Source: Porticoccus litoralis (lineage in GTDB: Bacteria; Pseudomonadota; Gammaproteobacteria; Pseudomonadales; Porticoccaceae). Taken from it: a stretch of 64,000 bases of DNA. Shown here one piece after another: positions 51,634 to 60,217 of the stretch (positions are counted from its first letter, which is position 1; the number at the start of each line of letters is the position of its first letter). The notes beneath the pieces were generated by a model, which made no database searches, had not been told where the DNA came from, and worked only from the letters and a program-made list of their open reading frames with translations. Both the position numbers and the translations under genes were made by a program. The stretch spans positions 434,001 through 498,000 of the forward strand of contig NZ_JAUUUU010000001.1 in the NCBI RefSeq assembly GCF_030676955.1, written 5' to 3'.

Positions 51634-52768
51634 TGGCTGACGGTCCAACCTTCGCCGCAGCCCCCGCCTCGACGCCGGAACTGCCAATGTTGCTGACTAT
51701 CTGGTCACCTTCCCTGAGGCCACCCAGCACTTCCGTATAACGCCAGTTGGCCAGCCCTTTCTCAATCGCCTGGCGCTGCAGCACACCATCACCATCCAGC
51801 ACCAGTACGAACGTCTCGTCCACCACCAACTCAGATGGGATACGCAGAGCGTTATCCCCGCTGTCGAGAATAATTTCCATGTCCGCACTGTATCCAGCCA
51901 GCAGTTTTATCCCTTCAGGCAGGGCGGAGAGCTCAGCTTCCACCTCAACAGTGCGAGCCTGTTTTTCCTGATCGAGGATGTAGGGGGAAATGCGGCGCAC
52001 CTTGGCCGGAAAGATCTTATCTCGGAAAGCATCCAGAGTTACCCGAACAGGCAGCCCTACGTCGATTTCCGACGCATCTACCTCGTCAATGGGTGCACTG
52101 ATGTAATGACAGCCATCGGTCAGCAGGTCGATAGCGGGGGGCGTCATGACGCCGGGTGGGGAGGGCGTGGCATACTCACCAACTTCCCCGGTGACCTCAG
52201 CCACTGCGCCGTCGAACGGGGCTCTCAGGAAGGTCTGCTCAAGTAAAGCACTGGCGGTGGACACCGCTGCCCCGGCCTGCACGACCCGAGCCTTAGCGGC
52301 TTCGCAACTGGCGGAACTGGCCTCGGCCTTGGATTTCGCCAGATCCGCAGATTCTTCGGACACCAGGTTCTTGCGCGCCAGGTTGGTAAGGCGTTTTGCC
52401 TCGCGCTGGTCGGACTCGGCGGCGATACAAATACTCTGTTGCTCCCGCTGTGCTGAAAGCTCGGACGCTTTGGCTACTTCGAGCTGTGCTGCTCGGTCCT
52501 CGTTCCACAACACCATCAGCAATTGACCGGCTTTGACCTGATCGCCCTCTTTCACCAGCAGTTGGTCGATGCGCCCACCGATGGACAGCGCCAGTCGTGA
52601 GCGCTGACAGGCTTTAACCGTACCTGCCCGGGTGTTGGCTACGGTACGCTCCACAACACCGCGCTCCACCGTTGCCATTGTCACAATGACCGGCTGCGGT
52701 CGCGACCAGTAATAAAAGAGCCCGGCGATGACGACCACCACCAGCAGAGTAACCAGCCACTTTCTCAT
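51626..52768 (-). CDS. Periplasmic adaptor (HlyD/MacA-like membrane fusion protein)
   Basis: This 380-residue protein has one N-terminal membrane anchor (residues 4-21) and the adaptor domain order: lipoyl half (GGRIDQLLVKEGDQVKAGQLLMVLW), an alpha-helical hairpin rich in Ala/Glu/Lys (about 95-165), second lipoyl half (LRAPFDGAVAEVTGEVGEY), beta-barrel and membrane-proximal domains. It should link the permeases to an outer-membrane channel. No TolC-type gene is adjacent, so the channel must be encoded elsewhere. It leads the four-gene operon. Confidence 0.88.
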   Translation of the reverse strand: MRKWLVTLLVVVVIAGLFYYWSRPQPVIVTMATVERGVVERTVANTRAGTVKACQRSRLALSIGGRIDQLLVKEGDQVKAGQLLMVLWNEDRAAQLEVAKASELSAQREQQSICIAAESDQREAKRLTNLARKNLVSEESADLAKSKAEASSASCEAAKARVVQAGAAVSTASALLEQTFLRAPFDGAVAEVTGEVGEYATPSPPGVMTPPAIDLLTDGCHYISAPIDEVDASEIDVGLPVRVTLDAFRDKIFPAKVRRISPYILDQEKQARTVEVEAELSALPEGIKLLAGYSADMEIILDSGDNALRIPSELVVDETFVLVLDGDGVLQRQAIEKGLANWRYTEVLGGLREGDQIVSNIGSSGVEAGAAAKVGPSAND

Positions 52769-52881
52769 TCAGCCATTCTCCCTGTGTCAATTACCCAATA
52801 ATCGCTTTTATCATAGACCCTGAAAAGCCAGGGCCGCTTGATGCACACCAATTAGAGGCTTTTCCCCCTAAGCCAGACATA

Positions 52882-52907
52882 AAAAAACGGCCCGGAGGCC
52901 GTTTTTA
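52882..52907 (-). terminator. Rho-independent terminator after the PyrD-PyrK fusion gene
   Basis: The stem ACGGCC/GGCCGT with a CGGA loop is flanked by A7 and T5 runs. On the minus strand it terminates the dehydrogenase fusion gene, whose stop is six bases away. It also isolates the adaptor operon. Confidence 0.9.
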
Positions 52908-52912
52908 TTCTG

Positions 52913-54553
52913 CTAGACACATTTTGTGGTTGCCGAGGCATCCATAAAGGGCCCATCCACGCAGAGCCGTCGTCCATCCGGCGCCGCACAGGCACCACAG
53001 AGGCCGACCCCACACTTGGTCAGGTAGTCGATGGCGCTGTGGATGCGCGCGTCGCCACAGAACTCCCGCTCCACCGCTATGGCGGCATGCACCATCGGCG
53101 CCGGGCCACAGTTGTAAAACATCAGCTTGCTGCGCTCTTCCTCGCCAAGCCCCTGCAGATAATCCCGCAGCAGTTCAGTGACAAAACCGTGATGACCTTC
53201 GCTGCCATCATCGGTAGCGATATGCACCGGCGCAATTTTTTTACACTCTTCAATAAAGTAAAGCCGCTCGGCGGTGCGCGCCCCGGTGAAAATTTCAGTG
53301 TTAGGAAAATCCCTCGCCACCTGATAGACCGCTGCCAGACCGGTACCGCCACTGACAGTAATAATTTTCGCCCCTTCTGGCGGGTCCACCGCGATGCCGT
53401 GGGGACCGCGCACATAGGCTTCCGTTCCCGGCTGCAGACTCATTAGGTCGTGGGTAAAAACTCCCACATCGATCACTGCAAGGGAAAATGGATCGTCAGT
53501 GAGCGCCGAGAACGGCTTTTCACCCAGCCCGGGAATCCACAGGAATACGAACTCACCGGCTTTGAGATTGATCTTGCGATCGAATGTGAGGATGCAGATG
53601 TCATCGCAGACACGCTCGTTGGACACCAGGGTCACCGGACGGAACTGCATATCCACATCGTAACGAATCTGGCTCTCGGCATTGTTGCTGCCATGTGCCA
53701 GATCAGCTTCCAATGTCTTGAAATACTGGCCCATCTCTTCCGTGGTCAGGCCAACCAAAGAGGAACCTATTCCGACTACAGAGGCACCCGCATCCTGATA
53801 GGCGCGCACATCATCGGCGCTGCTGACACCGCCGCAGCCGATAATCGGGCAATCTACGGCTTCCGCCACTTCCCGCACACATTTCAGGCCGATGGGCAGT
53901 ACACCCTTGCCGGACATCCCGCCGACGCCATTGCTGAGGACCGGGTGACCGTGGGCAGAGGTATAACCAGGTCCCACCGTGTTGATGGCACAGAGACCAT
54001 CGGCACCACCGGCCACTGCGGCCCTGGCGATCTCGGCAATGTTTGGGGTATTGGGGGTCAGCTTCGGAATCACCGGAATATTCACCGCCGCTTTCACCGC
54101 CGCAGTAATCTCGCGCACCAGCTCCGGGTCCTGACCCATGGCCATACCGTAGCCCTTCGCGTGGGGGCAGGACAGGTTCAGCTCCAGGCCGTCGGATACC
54201 GGTGCCATGATCTTTGCCACTTCGACAAATTCTTCGACACTGCCGCCGAAGATGGAGGTCAGCAGGAAACGATCCTCCGGCACCCGCAGGGTCGCCAGTT
54301 GCGCGGCCAGTTGCTCCGCACCGGGGTTGGTGAGACCCACCGCATTGACGAAACAACCGGGGGCGTACTGGCTAATCACCGGCTCACGGTAGCCCGCCCG
54401 TGGAGCCAGGCCGACGCTCTTGGTGGTCATCACCCCCACTTCCGGCATGGTGTCAAAGATGCGCTGGATAATGGTGGTGGCGGTGGTGACGATACCGGAG
54501 GGAATGGTAAACGGGGAGGTTATCTGCTTGGTAAAAAAAGGTATTTTCGACAT
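52913..54553 (-). CDS. Fusion of dihydroorotate/dihydropyrimidine dehydrogenase domain with PyrK-type FAD/[2Fe-2S] reductase
   Basis: This protein has 546 residues from the ATG at 54553; a TTG 11 codons upstream is possible but has no support. Residues 1-300 are a class 1B PyrD/PreA-like FMN barrel with FVNAVGLTNPG, LELNLSCPHAKG (active-site Cys129), KLTPNTPN, CAINTVGPGY and GCGGVSSADDV motifs. Residues 305-546 are a PyrK-like ferredoxin reductase module with the FAD/NAD motif SGGTGLAAVY and a [2Fe-2S] motif, Cys514, Cys519, Cys522 and Cys531. In class 1B enzymes these are two genes. The SCPH motif (His131) is that of dihydropyrimidine dehydrogenase; dihydroorotate dehydrogenases have SCPN. 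The substrate is therefore open. Confidence 0.82.
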   Translation of the reverse strand: MSKIPFFTKQITSPFTIPSGIVTTATTIIQRIFDTMPEVGVMTTKSVGLAPRAGYREPVISQYAPGCFVNAVGLTNPGAEQLAAQLATLRVPEDRFLLTSIFGGSVEEFVEVAKIMAPVSDGLELNLSCPHAKGYGMAMGQDPELVREITAAVKAAVNIPVIPKLTPNTPNIAEIARAAVAGGADGLCAINTVGPGYTSAHGHPVLSNGVGGMSGKGVLPIGLKCVREVAEAVDCPIIGCGGVSSADDVRAYQDAGASVVGIGSSLVGLTTEEMGQYFKTLEADLAHGSNNAESQIRYDVDMQFRPVTLVSNERVCDDICILTFDRKINLKAGEFVFLWIPGLGEKPFSALTDDPFSLAVIDVGVFTHDLMSLQPGTEAYVRGPHGIAVDPPEGAKIITVSGGTGLAAVYQVARDFPNTEIFTGARTAERLYFIEECKKIAPVHIATDDGSEGHHGFVTELLRDYLQGLGEEERSKLMFYNCGPAPMVHAAIAVEREFCGDARIHSAIDYLTKCGVGLCGACAAPDGRRLCVDGPFMDASATTKCV

Positions 54554-54706
54554 CGAGAAAGTCTGGCCTGAACGGTTGGATGGCAAGGTGCGAAGGATAA
54601 ACGTCTGCGGGGGTTAAATCCACCGGGAGTGCATTGAGCCACACCGTACCGGCCCGTTGCTTTTAGTGCTATGGCTGGCCTTGGCCTGGTTGCCATTGAA
54701 CTGACT

Positions 54707-55360
54707 TCAGGGTTTCACAATGCCCAATACAACCGCAATATTGGCCAGTTCTGCGGCAGTATTGACCCTGAGCTTGCTTTTGATCTTGGTGTTGTAATTG
54801 GCCACTGTTTTATAACCCAAACACAAATCGCTCGCGGCTTCATGGGTGGTCATCCCGCTCGCCAGCCGACAGAACACATCGAACTCCCGGGGGGACAATA
54901 AATCCACCACCTCACGGTAACTCTCGATATCACTATGTCGGACATCACTCACCTCGGGCATCAGCTGCTGCTCAATGTAACGTTTGCCCTGGGCAACGGT
55001 TCGCACCGCTTCTGCTAACATCTCGGCAGCGCTGTTCTTGCTGACATAGCCCCTGGCGCCCGCCTGCAGGGCACGTTCCACGTACACAAATTCATCGTGA
55101 ATGCTGTAGACGAGGACAACGGCATCCGGCGCCTGCTTGCATAAGCGGCGAATGGTTTCCAGGCCACCGATGCCCGGCATGGATAGGTCCATCACCACCA
55201 CATCCGGTTGCATCCGCGCATACTCCTGAGCCACAAGCTCACCGCGGTTAACATCCCTGATCTCCCCGATAAACGGTTGCGCCGACAACAGGATCTTGAA
55301 TCCGGCGCGAACAACCTCATGGTCATCGACCAGGAGGATACTAATCCGACTTTGATCCAT
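54707..55360 (-). CDS. NarL/FixJ-family response regulator
   Basis: This 217-residue regulator has a receiver domain with the acidic pair Asp12/Asp13, phospho-acceptor Asp58 (VVVMDLSMPG) and a conserved Ser/Thr and Lys (SKN). Its C-terminal LuxR-type HTH begins LSPREFDVFCRLASGMTTHEAASDL with the recognition helix YKTVANYNTKIKSKL. The start is the ATG at 55360 inside the kinase gene, a 20-base overlap. It is co-transcribed with the histidine kinase and should be its partner. The TonB-dependent receptor upstream is a natural target. Confidence 0.92.
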   Translation of the reverse strand: MDQSRISILLVDDHEVVRAGFKILLSAQPFIGEIRDVNRGELVAQEYARMQPDVVVMDLSMPGIGGLETIRRLCKQAPDAVVLVYSIHDEFVYVERALQAGARGYVSKNSAAEMLAEAVRTVAQGKRYIEQQLMPEVSDVRHSDIESYREVVDLLSPREFDVFCRLASGMTTHEAASDLCLGYKTVANYNTKIKSKLRVNTAAELANIAVVLGIVKP

Positions 55361-56681
55361 CTTGCTGTTTCTCAATAAAAGGCATACTGGCTTTTACACT
55401 GACACCCTGCCCCGGTTCGGATTCAAAACTGAATCGCCCGCCGAGACTCTCAACCCGCTCGCGCATGGCTCGCACCCCGAACCCCTCGCCCTCAGACTCG
55501 CCGCCAATACCGTTATCTTCTATATGGATCTCAACTTGACGATCACCGTTCAGGCCACTGAGGACAACCGCCACGTTGACGCTTTCCGCCCGGGCATGCC
55601 GGATCACATTGGTCAGACACTCCTGGACAATCCGATAGACATGGATAGCGACCTCATGACTGAGCAGCTCAAGATTGTCATCGTAATCCAGTGTGATGCG
55701 CAGCCCGGAATGCCGACGCCGATATTCGCTGACCAGGTCTGTCAGGGTCGCACCCAGCCCCAGATCGCCCAGGCTCAGAGGATGCAAGGTACGCATCATC
55801 AAGCGCACCTCGCCGGACAAGTGATTGCAGATCCCGATGATCGATTCCGCAATAGTCGGCACGTCGGCATCGCTGCTTTTGCATGCCACCGCCATGGCTT
55901 TTATGGCTGCTAATGACTGACCCATCTCATCATGCAACTCACGGGAGAGATGTCGCCTTTCTTTCTCCTGAATCTGCAGGGTATGTCGCGCCAACGCCTG
56001 ATTATTTTTCCGGGCGTGATTCAAGGCTTCCGACAGATGATTGATTTCGACCGCAATGGCATCAAACTCACTGATGTTAATACGAGGCAGTTTTTCGCCG
56101 TATTTACCGGATTCGACCTGGCGCAGGCCGGATAAAATGGCGCCAACGGCACGCAACATGGAGTGGAACACCAGGTTAATCGCCAGAAAGATCACCACCA
56201 TCATCAGCACAATTGACCAAAAATATATCTGCGACTCCCTCCAGGCTTCCGACACCTCATCCATGGGATCTGCACTAACTTTAATGCGCTGCCCGGCACC
56301 TTCCGGCACATTCAGTGGGTACTCTGCATGCAGATAATCGGTCATCACCGCAGCAATAAACCATGCAGGCGGTTTTTTTGCCTCCTCATACTCGGGAACG
56401 GACAGTATTTCAGTCTCGGCACCCTGCGCATCTATCAGGGAAATCTCCACATGGCGCATGTGCCCCAGGGCCCTGAATGACTGCAACCAATCATCATTGC
56501 CACGGATCATGTCTGCCTGATTCACTTCGGACTTGACCATCTGCGAAATCAGCTGAAACGAGGAGCGAAGCTCCCTGTCAACCGACTGGCGCGCCTGCCA
56601 GATCGCTATCGCACCGCCCAATATCAATATCAGCAGCACCGACAACAGAATGCGTAAATTAATTAGATTTCTTAAGCTCAT
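55341..56681 (-). CDS. Membrane-bound sensor histidine kinase (HisKA_3 type)
   Basis: This 446-residue kinase has two membrane helices (residues 9-28 and 153-172) enclosing a periplasmic domain of about 120 residues resembling LapD/MoxY N domains. A HAMP-like linker follows, then the phospho-acceptor His250 in RHLSRELHDEMGQSL (HisKA_3), and an HATPase with IEDNGIGGESEGEGFGVRAMRERV. This is the NarX/UhpB class that pairs with NarL regulators. I chose the ATG at 56681; the longer frame runs through a tandem repeat and is not conserved. The signal is unknown. Confidence 0.88.
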   Translation of the reverse strand: MSLRNLINLRILLSVLLILILGGAIAIWQARQSVDRELRSSFQLISQMVKSEVNQADMIRGNDDWLQSFRALGHMRHVEISLIDAQGAETEILSVPEYEEAKKPPAWFIAAVMTDYLHAEYPLNVPEGAGQRIKVSADPMDEVSEAWRESQIYFWSIVLMMVVIFLAINLVFHSMLRAVGAILSGLRQVESGKYGEKLPRINISEFDAIAVEINHLSEALNHARKNNQALARHTLQIQEKERRHLSRELHDEMGQSLAAIKAMAVACKSSDADVPTIAESIIGICNHLSGEVRLMMRTLHPLSLGDLGLGATLTDLVSEYRRRHSGLRITLDYDDNLELLSHEVAIHVYRIVQECLTNVIRHARAESVNVAVVLSGLNGDRQVEIHIEDNGIGGESEGEGFGVRAMRERVESLGGRFSFESEPGQGVSVKASMPFIEKQQDGSKSD

Positions 56682-56708
56682 TTTTGTCTTGCAACTTTTG
56701 TCTTGCAA
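56682..56708. repeat. Perfect 13-bp tandem direct repeat at the kinase start
   Basis: TTTTGTCTTGCAA occurs at 56682-56694 and again at 56696-56708, separated by one base. The first copy ends directly against the kinase ATG on the minus strand. It could be a local duplication, a slippage site or a pair of regulator half-sites at the ribosome-binding region. Confidence 0.8.
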
Positions 56709-56878
56709 ACCGGCATCATGAAAACTGACAGGCTGACCACACCCCGCAAATCCCACGTGATGAGTTGACCATAAAGCCTACAGCATAGCCAACCTCTGAC
56801 GGGCAACTGTTCGCTGTGCTGACCTTAGCGCTTAACAGGATGCCCGCACGGCGCTTTGTCATTGCTGCATCATTGCCA

Positions 56879-56912
56879 ATAAAAAAATGCCAGTCAGACG
56901 AACTGACTGGCA
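56879..56912 (-). terminator. Rho-independent terminator after the TonB-dependent receptor gene
   Basis: A perfect ten-base-pair stem, TGCCAGTCAG/CTGACTGGCA, with an ACGAA loop is followed on the minus strand by a seven-base T-run. It ends the receptor transcript and separates it from the kinase gene. Confidence 0.92.
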
Positions 56913-56951
56913 TATCAATGTTGAGGCGGCAGCCTCATTTGACCGGATGGA

Positions 56952-59246
56952 TTAAAGAGATACTTTGAATCCAATCCATCCAGCCCTGGGGGCACCGGCG
57001 CCGACAAAACGCGGGTCTTCCAAATCCAGACCAGGCGCTTCATCCGGCTCACCATATAAGCCAAAGTTTTGATACTGACTGTCAAACAGGTTGTCGACTT
57101 TTGCAAAGAACTGAACGTTTTTATTCAGCTTGTAACGACCATGCAGGTTAACCACACGATACGCACTTATTTTTTTGTCCTGGTTGGCCTCATCGCCCCG
57201 GAAGTACTGGCTCGATTGGTAGGAAGCCGTCGCACCGATGGACAACTTCGGCGTAAAGGCATAATCGACACCAATTTTGATGTTGTGCTCGGGAATACCC
57301 GGCAGGCGATCACCTTTTGTTACCTCAAATGTTTCCACATCATCATCGACTTCACGGGCATAGAGGAAGCGATCTTCGAACGTGGCGCGCACATAGGAAT
57401 AACTGCTAAACCAGCGCAGGTTGTCGTGCAGACCATTCGCCGCCAATTCCAGCCCGGCACGGGCGGTTTTATCGATATTGTCGAAATTACCCAGGGTTAA
57501 ACGCGGGTCATTCACGTCATCTTCGACATCAGGGAAGAAAAACAGATCATCTTTCAGCTGGGTATAAAATGCCCCGGCACTCCAATTGATGGAACCATTC
57601 TGGCCTCTGAAACCCGCCTCAATGGTTCGGGCAATCACATCATCCAACGGCGGATCTGACAAAAAGGCATTGGGGTAAGAACAGGGGCTGCTTTCTTCAG
57701 AACAGGTTAATTCAGACGGGGTTGGCGCGCGATTGGATTCACTGTAGTTACCGTAGGCCGTCAGGTTGTCCTGCAATGCATAGGTAAACCCGACCGTCGG
57801 ATTGAAACGTTTGAAAACATGCTTATTGCCCGATTCGTTCAGATCCTGCGCACCACCTTCACTGGTACCGGAAATGTCAATCTGAATCCAGTTATAACGA
57901 CCACCGAACGTCAGGTCCAAACGCTCGGTGAGTGACAGGGTATTGGTAAAGAAGAGGCTGAAGATATCCGTTTCTATCTCACCATCAACCACGGTTTCAT
58001 CGACAATGAAACCGGTTCCAGATGTGCCGCGGGTATCGGTAAACCGGGCAATTTCCGCTTGCGATGAATAATCCACATCCGATGTGTCGTAGGCTGCGCC
58101 AACAATCAACTGGTTTTCTCGCTCCAGCACATCGTTTAGAAATGTCGCCTGAAAACCAAAGCCATAACTGTCCTGCTCGGTTTCACTGGTGTTGTTGAGG
58201 GCGATAAATTCTTCACTGCCGTTAAAGCCTAACGGCGCAAATGGCGTGATAACGCCCCCATCATCATCCACGATATTGGCGCCATCAATTTCCAGCTCTG
58301 AACCATCACCATTGAAGGTGGAGCGATCACTGCGGCGGTAATAGGTATTGGCGGCTAACATTGTGTAATCATTGAGCCAGTGTGACCCGTTCAGGGTAAA
58401 CATACGCAATTCATTTTGCGTGTTATCCGGGTGGGTAAAGGCGGCCTCACGATCAGCCTTGACCATTTCAACCGGTGCAGGCCCGTTGCCATTCAGGTCA
58501 CTGTCTACCAGCGTAACGCCGAAATCCAGGCTGGTGGTGTCATTCTGGTAGCTCAAGTTGGTGAAGAACTGTTCAACCCTGGAAGGTGAAAAATCCCGCC
58601 AGCCATCCTCCTTGGTAATTGAGCCCGTGGCAAAGTAAGCAAAGTTTCCATAATTGCCGCCCGTTTCAATGGTGCCGGAATCACGACCAAAAGAGCCGCT
58701 GTAGGCTTCAAGGCTATGCCCCGGGTGGGTGAAGCCATTTTTGGTATGCAGGGATAAGGCACCACCCAGGGTGTTCAAACCGAATAACGGATTGGAACCC
58801 GACATCATATTCATGCTGGCAATGGCAGATTTTGGCAACAACTCAAAATTGACGGCATCACCAAACGGCTCGTTGATGCGGATGCCATCCTGGTAAACAG
58901 AAATACCCTGGGCATTGCCGACCAGCGGGGAAGCGGTAAAACCGCGGAATTTCAAGTCGGGTTGAAAGGGGTTGTTTTGTGCATGGTTGATGCTGATGCT
59001 CATCATGGCCTGGTTCATAAAGTCAGAAATATCCAACGCCTGTTGACGTTCAATATCTTCAGCCGTCGCTGTCTGGATATTCACCGGGATCTTATTGGCT
59101 GCCAACCCCACACCGGATAAGGGTGTGACGCCAACGACTTCAATATTCTCCAATGGTTGTTGCGACTCATCGGCGCTGCCAAGACCAGGCATCAGTGCCG
59201 TAGCCAAGAGTATAGACAAGGTGCTGCGCTGAAATGTAATTGCCAT
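56952..59246 (-). CDS. TonB-dependent outer-membrane receptor
   Basis: This 764-residue protein has a signal peptide (cleavage near residue 25), a TonB-box-like ENIEVVGVTPL segment, a plug domain (about 45-160: DISDFMNQAMMS, GFTASPLVGNAQGISVYQDGIRINEPFGD, GGALSLHTKNGF) and a beta-barrel with alternating aromatic strands ending GWIGFKVSL. Plug motifs are those of TonB receptors for siderophores, vitamins or other small molecules. The substrate cannot be assigned. TAGGAG lies eight bases before the ATG. Neighbours are the two-component genes downstream and miaE upstream. Confidence 0.93.
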   Translation of the reverse strand: MAITFQRSTLSILLATALMPGLGSADESQQPLENIEVVGVTPLSGVGLAANKIPVNIQTATAEDIERQQALDISDFMNQAMMSISINHAQNNPFQPDLKFRGFTASPLVGNAQGISVYQDGIRINEPFGDAVNFELLPKSAIASMNMMSGSNPLFGLNTLGGALSLHTKNGFTHPGHSLEAYSGSFGRDSGTIETGGNYGNFAYFATGSITKEDGWRDFSPSRVEQFFTNLSYQNDTTSLDFGVTLVDSDLNGNGPAPVEMVKADREAAFTHPDNTQNELRMFTLNGSHWLNDYTMLAANTYYRRSDRSTFNGDGSELEIDGANIVDDDGGVITPFAPLGFNGSEEFIALNNTSETEQDSYGFGFQATFLNDVLERENQLIVGAAYDTSDVDYSSQAEIARFTDTRGTSGTGFIVDETVVDGEIETDIFSLFFTNTLSLTERLDLTFGGRYNWIQIDISGTSEGGAQDLNESGNKHVFKRFNPTVGFTYALQDNLTAYGNYSESNRAPTPSELTCSEESSPCSYPNAFLSDPPLDDVIARTIEAGFRGQNGSINWSAGAFYTQLKDDLFFFPDVEDDVNDPRLTLGNFDNIDKTARAGLELAANGLHDNLRWFSSYSYVRATFEDRFLYAREVDDDVETFEVTKGDRLPGIPEHNIKIGVDYAFTPKLSIGATASYQSSQYFRGDEANQDKKISAYRVVNLHGRYKLNKNVQFFAKVDNLFDSQYQNFGLYGEPDEAPGLDLEDPRFVGAGAPRAGWIGFKVSL

Positions 59247-59597
59247 GTTTTGCTCCTACTGCCATCCGGCATAACTATCACACCGGGAACTGGGCGAAAT
59301 TTTTTATTGTTGAATCTATGAACAGAGTTATCGAGGCAGGCTGTGTCGAGCATATAACGCCTGTCTTTTTTATTAGTCCTAGACAGTAATGCTCAAAGGC
59401 ACAATCTCCTATGGGAAAAATTCCTTTTGTGGAGTGAAAGCCTGTGTTGTTGGTTGTTTTTTAAAGATAGGCAGATGACAGGAAGGCGTGTTAATTGGCG
59501 CTATTGAGTATCCCGCTGACAAAATTGTCACGGGTCTGATCAGAGGTGTCCAATAGTCGGGGTGAAACCCGCATGCTAGGTGCCTGTGAGCGACTCG
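59247..59597. other. 351-bp intergenic region upstream of the receptor gene
   Basis: No gene is apparent on either strand. It must contain the receptor promoter and perhaps the miaE 3' end. A perfect palindrome, TGACAAAATTGTCA, lies at 59517-59530 and could be an operator. AT-rich stretches at 59290-59310 and 59370-59375 are candidates for -10 regions, but I cannot fix a promoter. I see no Fur-like box and no riboswitch with confidence. Confidence 0.5.
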
Positions 59598-60209
59598 TTA
59601 CTTCAAGGGTCCCGAGTGAAACCGAAATTCACTGTCCAGCGCTTCCACCAGTTCCTGCTCTTGCTCACGGAATACGGCGATGCGCTTGTCCACTTCCGCA
59701 TCCCCGGCTGCCTTGCGGGCCAGGATGAGGTAATCCTTGTAGTGGCGTCCTTCAGAAGTAAGCAGTGACAGGTAGAACTTCTGGAGTTCCGGGTCCAGGT
59801 ATGGTGCCAGTTTGGCAAGGCGCTCACAGGAGCGGGCTTCGATAAAGGCACCGACAATCAGAGTATCCACCAGTTTGGCAGGCTCGTGGGTGCGCACCTT
59901 GCTGCGCAGTCCCGCCGCGTAACGGGCTGCATTGATGTTACGGTATTCAATACCGCGTTTTTTCATGATGGCAATCACCTGCTCGAAGTGACGCATTTCT
60001 TCCCTAGCTAGCCGCGACATCTTGTTGAGCAGCTCGAAGTTGTCGATATAGCGGTAAATCAGGTTCAGGGCCGTGCTGGCAGCTTTCTTCTCGCAATTCG
60101 CATGATCTATCAACAAAATGTCCAGGTTTTGAGGGGCTTTCGCCTCCTCGACCCAGCTATCAGGCGTGGGGCACGGCAAAAACGCCTGGATTTCCTCCAG
60201 TGCTGACAT
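59598..60209 (-). CDS. miaE: tRNA-(ms2io6A)-hydroxylase MiaE
   Basis: This 203-residue non-haem diiron enzyme hydroxylates the isopentenyl side chain of ms2i6A37 in tRNA. The metal ligands fit a four-helix ferritin-like bundle: DHANCEKKAAS supplies a Glu, LAREEMRHFEQV the ExxH, and a later EARSCERL and SEGRHYKDYL supply the second Glu and ExxH. It converges with nothing and lies eight bases after the glutathione S-transferase stop, likely one operon. Stop is TAA. Confidence 0.94.
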   Translation of the reverse strand: MSALEEIQAFLPCPTPDSWVEEAKAPQNLDILLIDHANCEKKAASTALNLIYRYIDNFELLNKMSRLAREEMRHFEQVIAIMKKRGIEYRNINAARYAAGLRSKVRTHEPAKLVDTLIVGAFIEARSCERLAKLAPYLDPELQKFYLSLLTSEGRHYKDYLILARKAAGDAEVDKRIAVFREQEQELVEALDSEFRFHSGPLK

Positions 60210-60217
60210 GGTGGTAA

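Noticed and set aside
53450..54571. 373-codon open frame on the plus strand opposite the PyrD-PyrK fusion
   Set aside because: Antisense shadow rich in His, Gly and Thr; the minus-strand reading has complete catalytic motifs.
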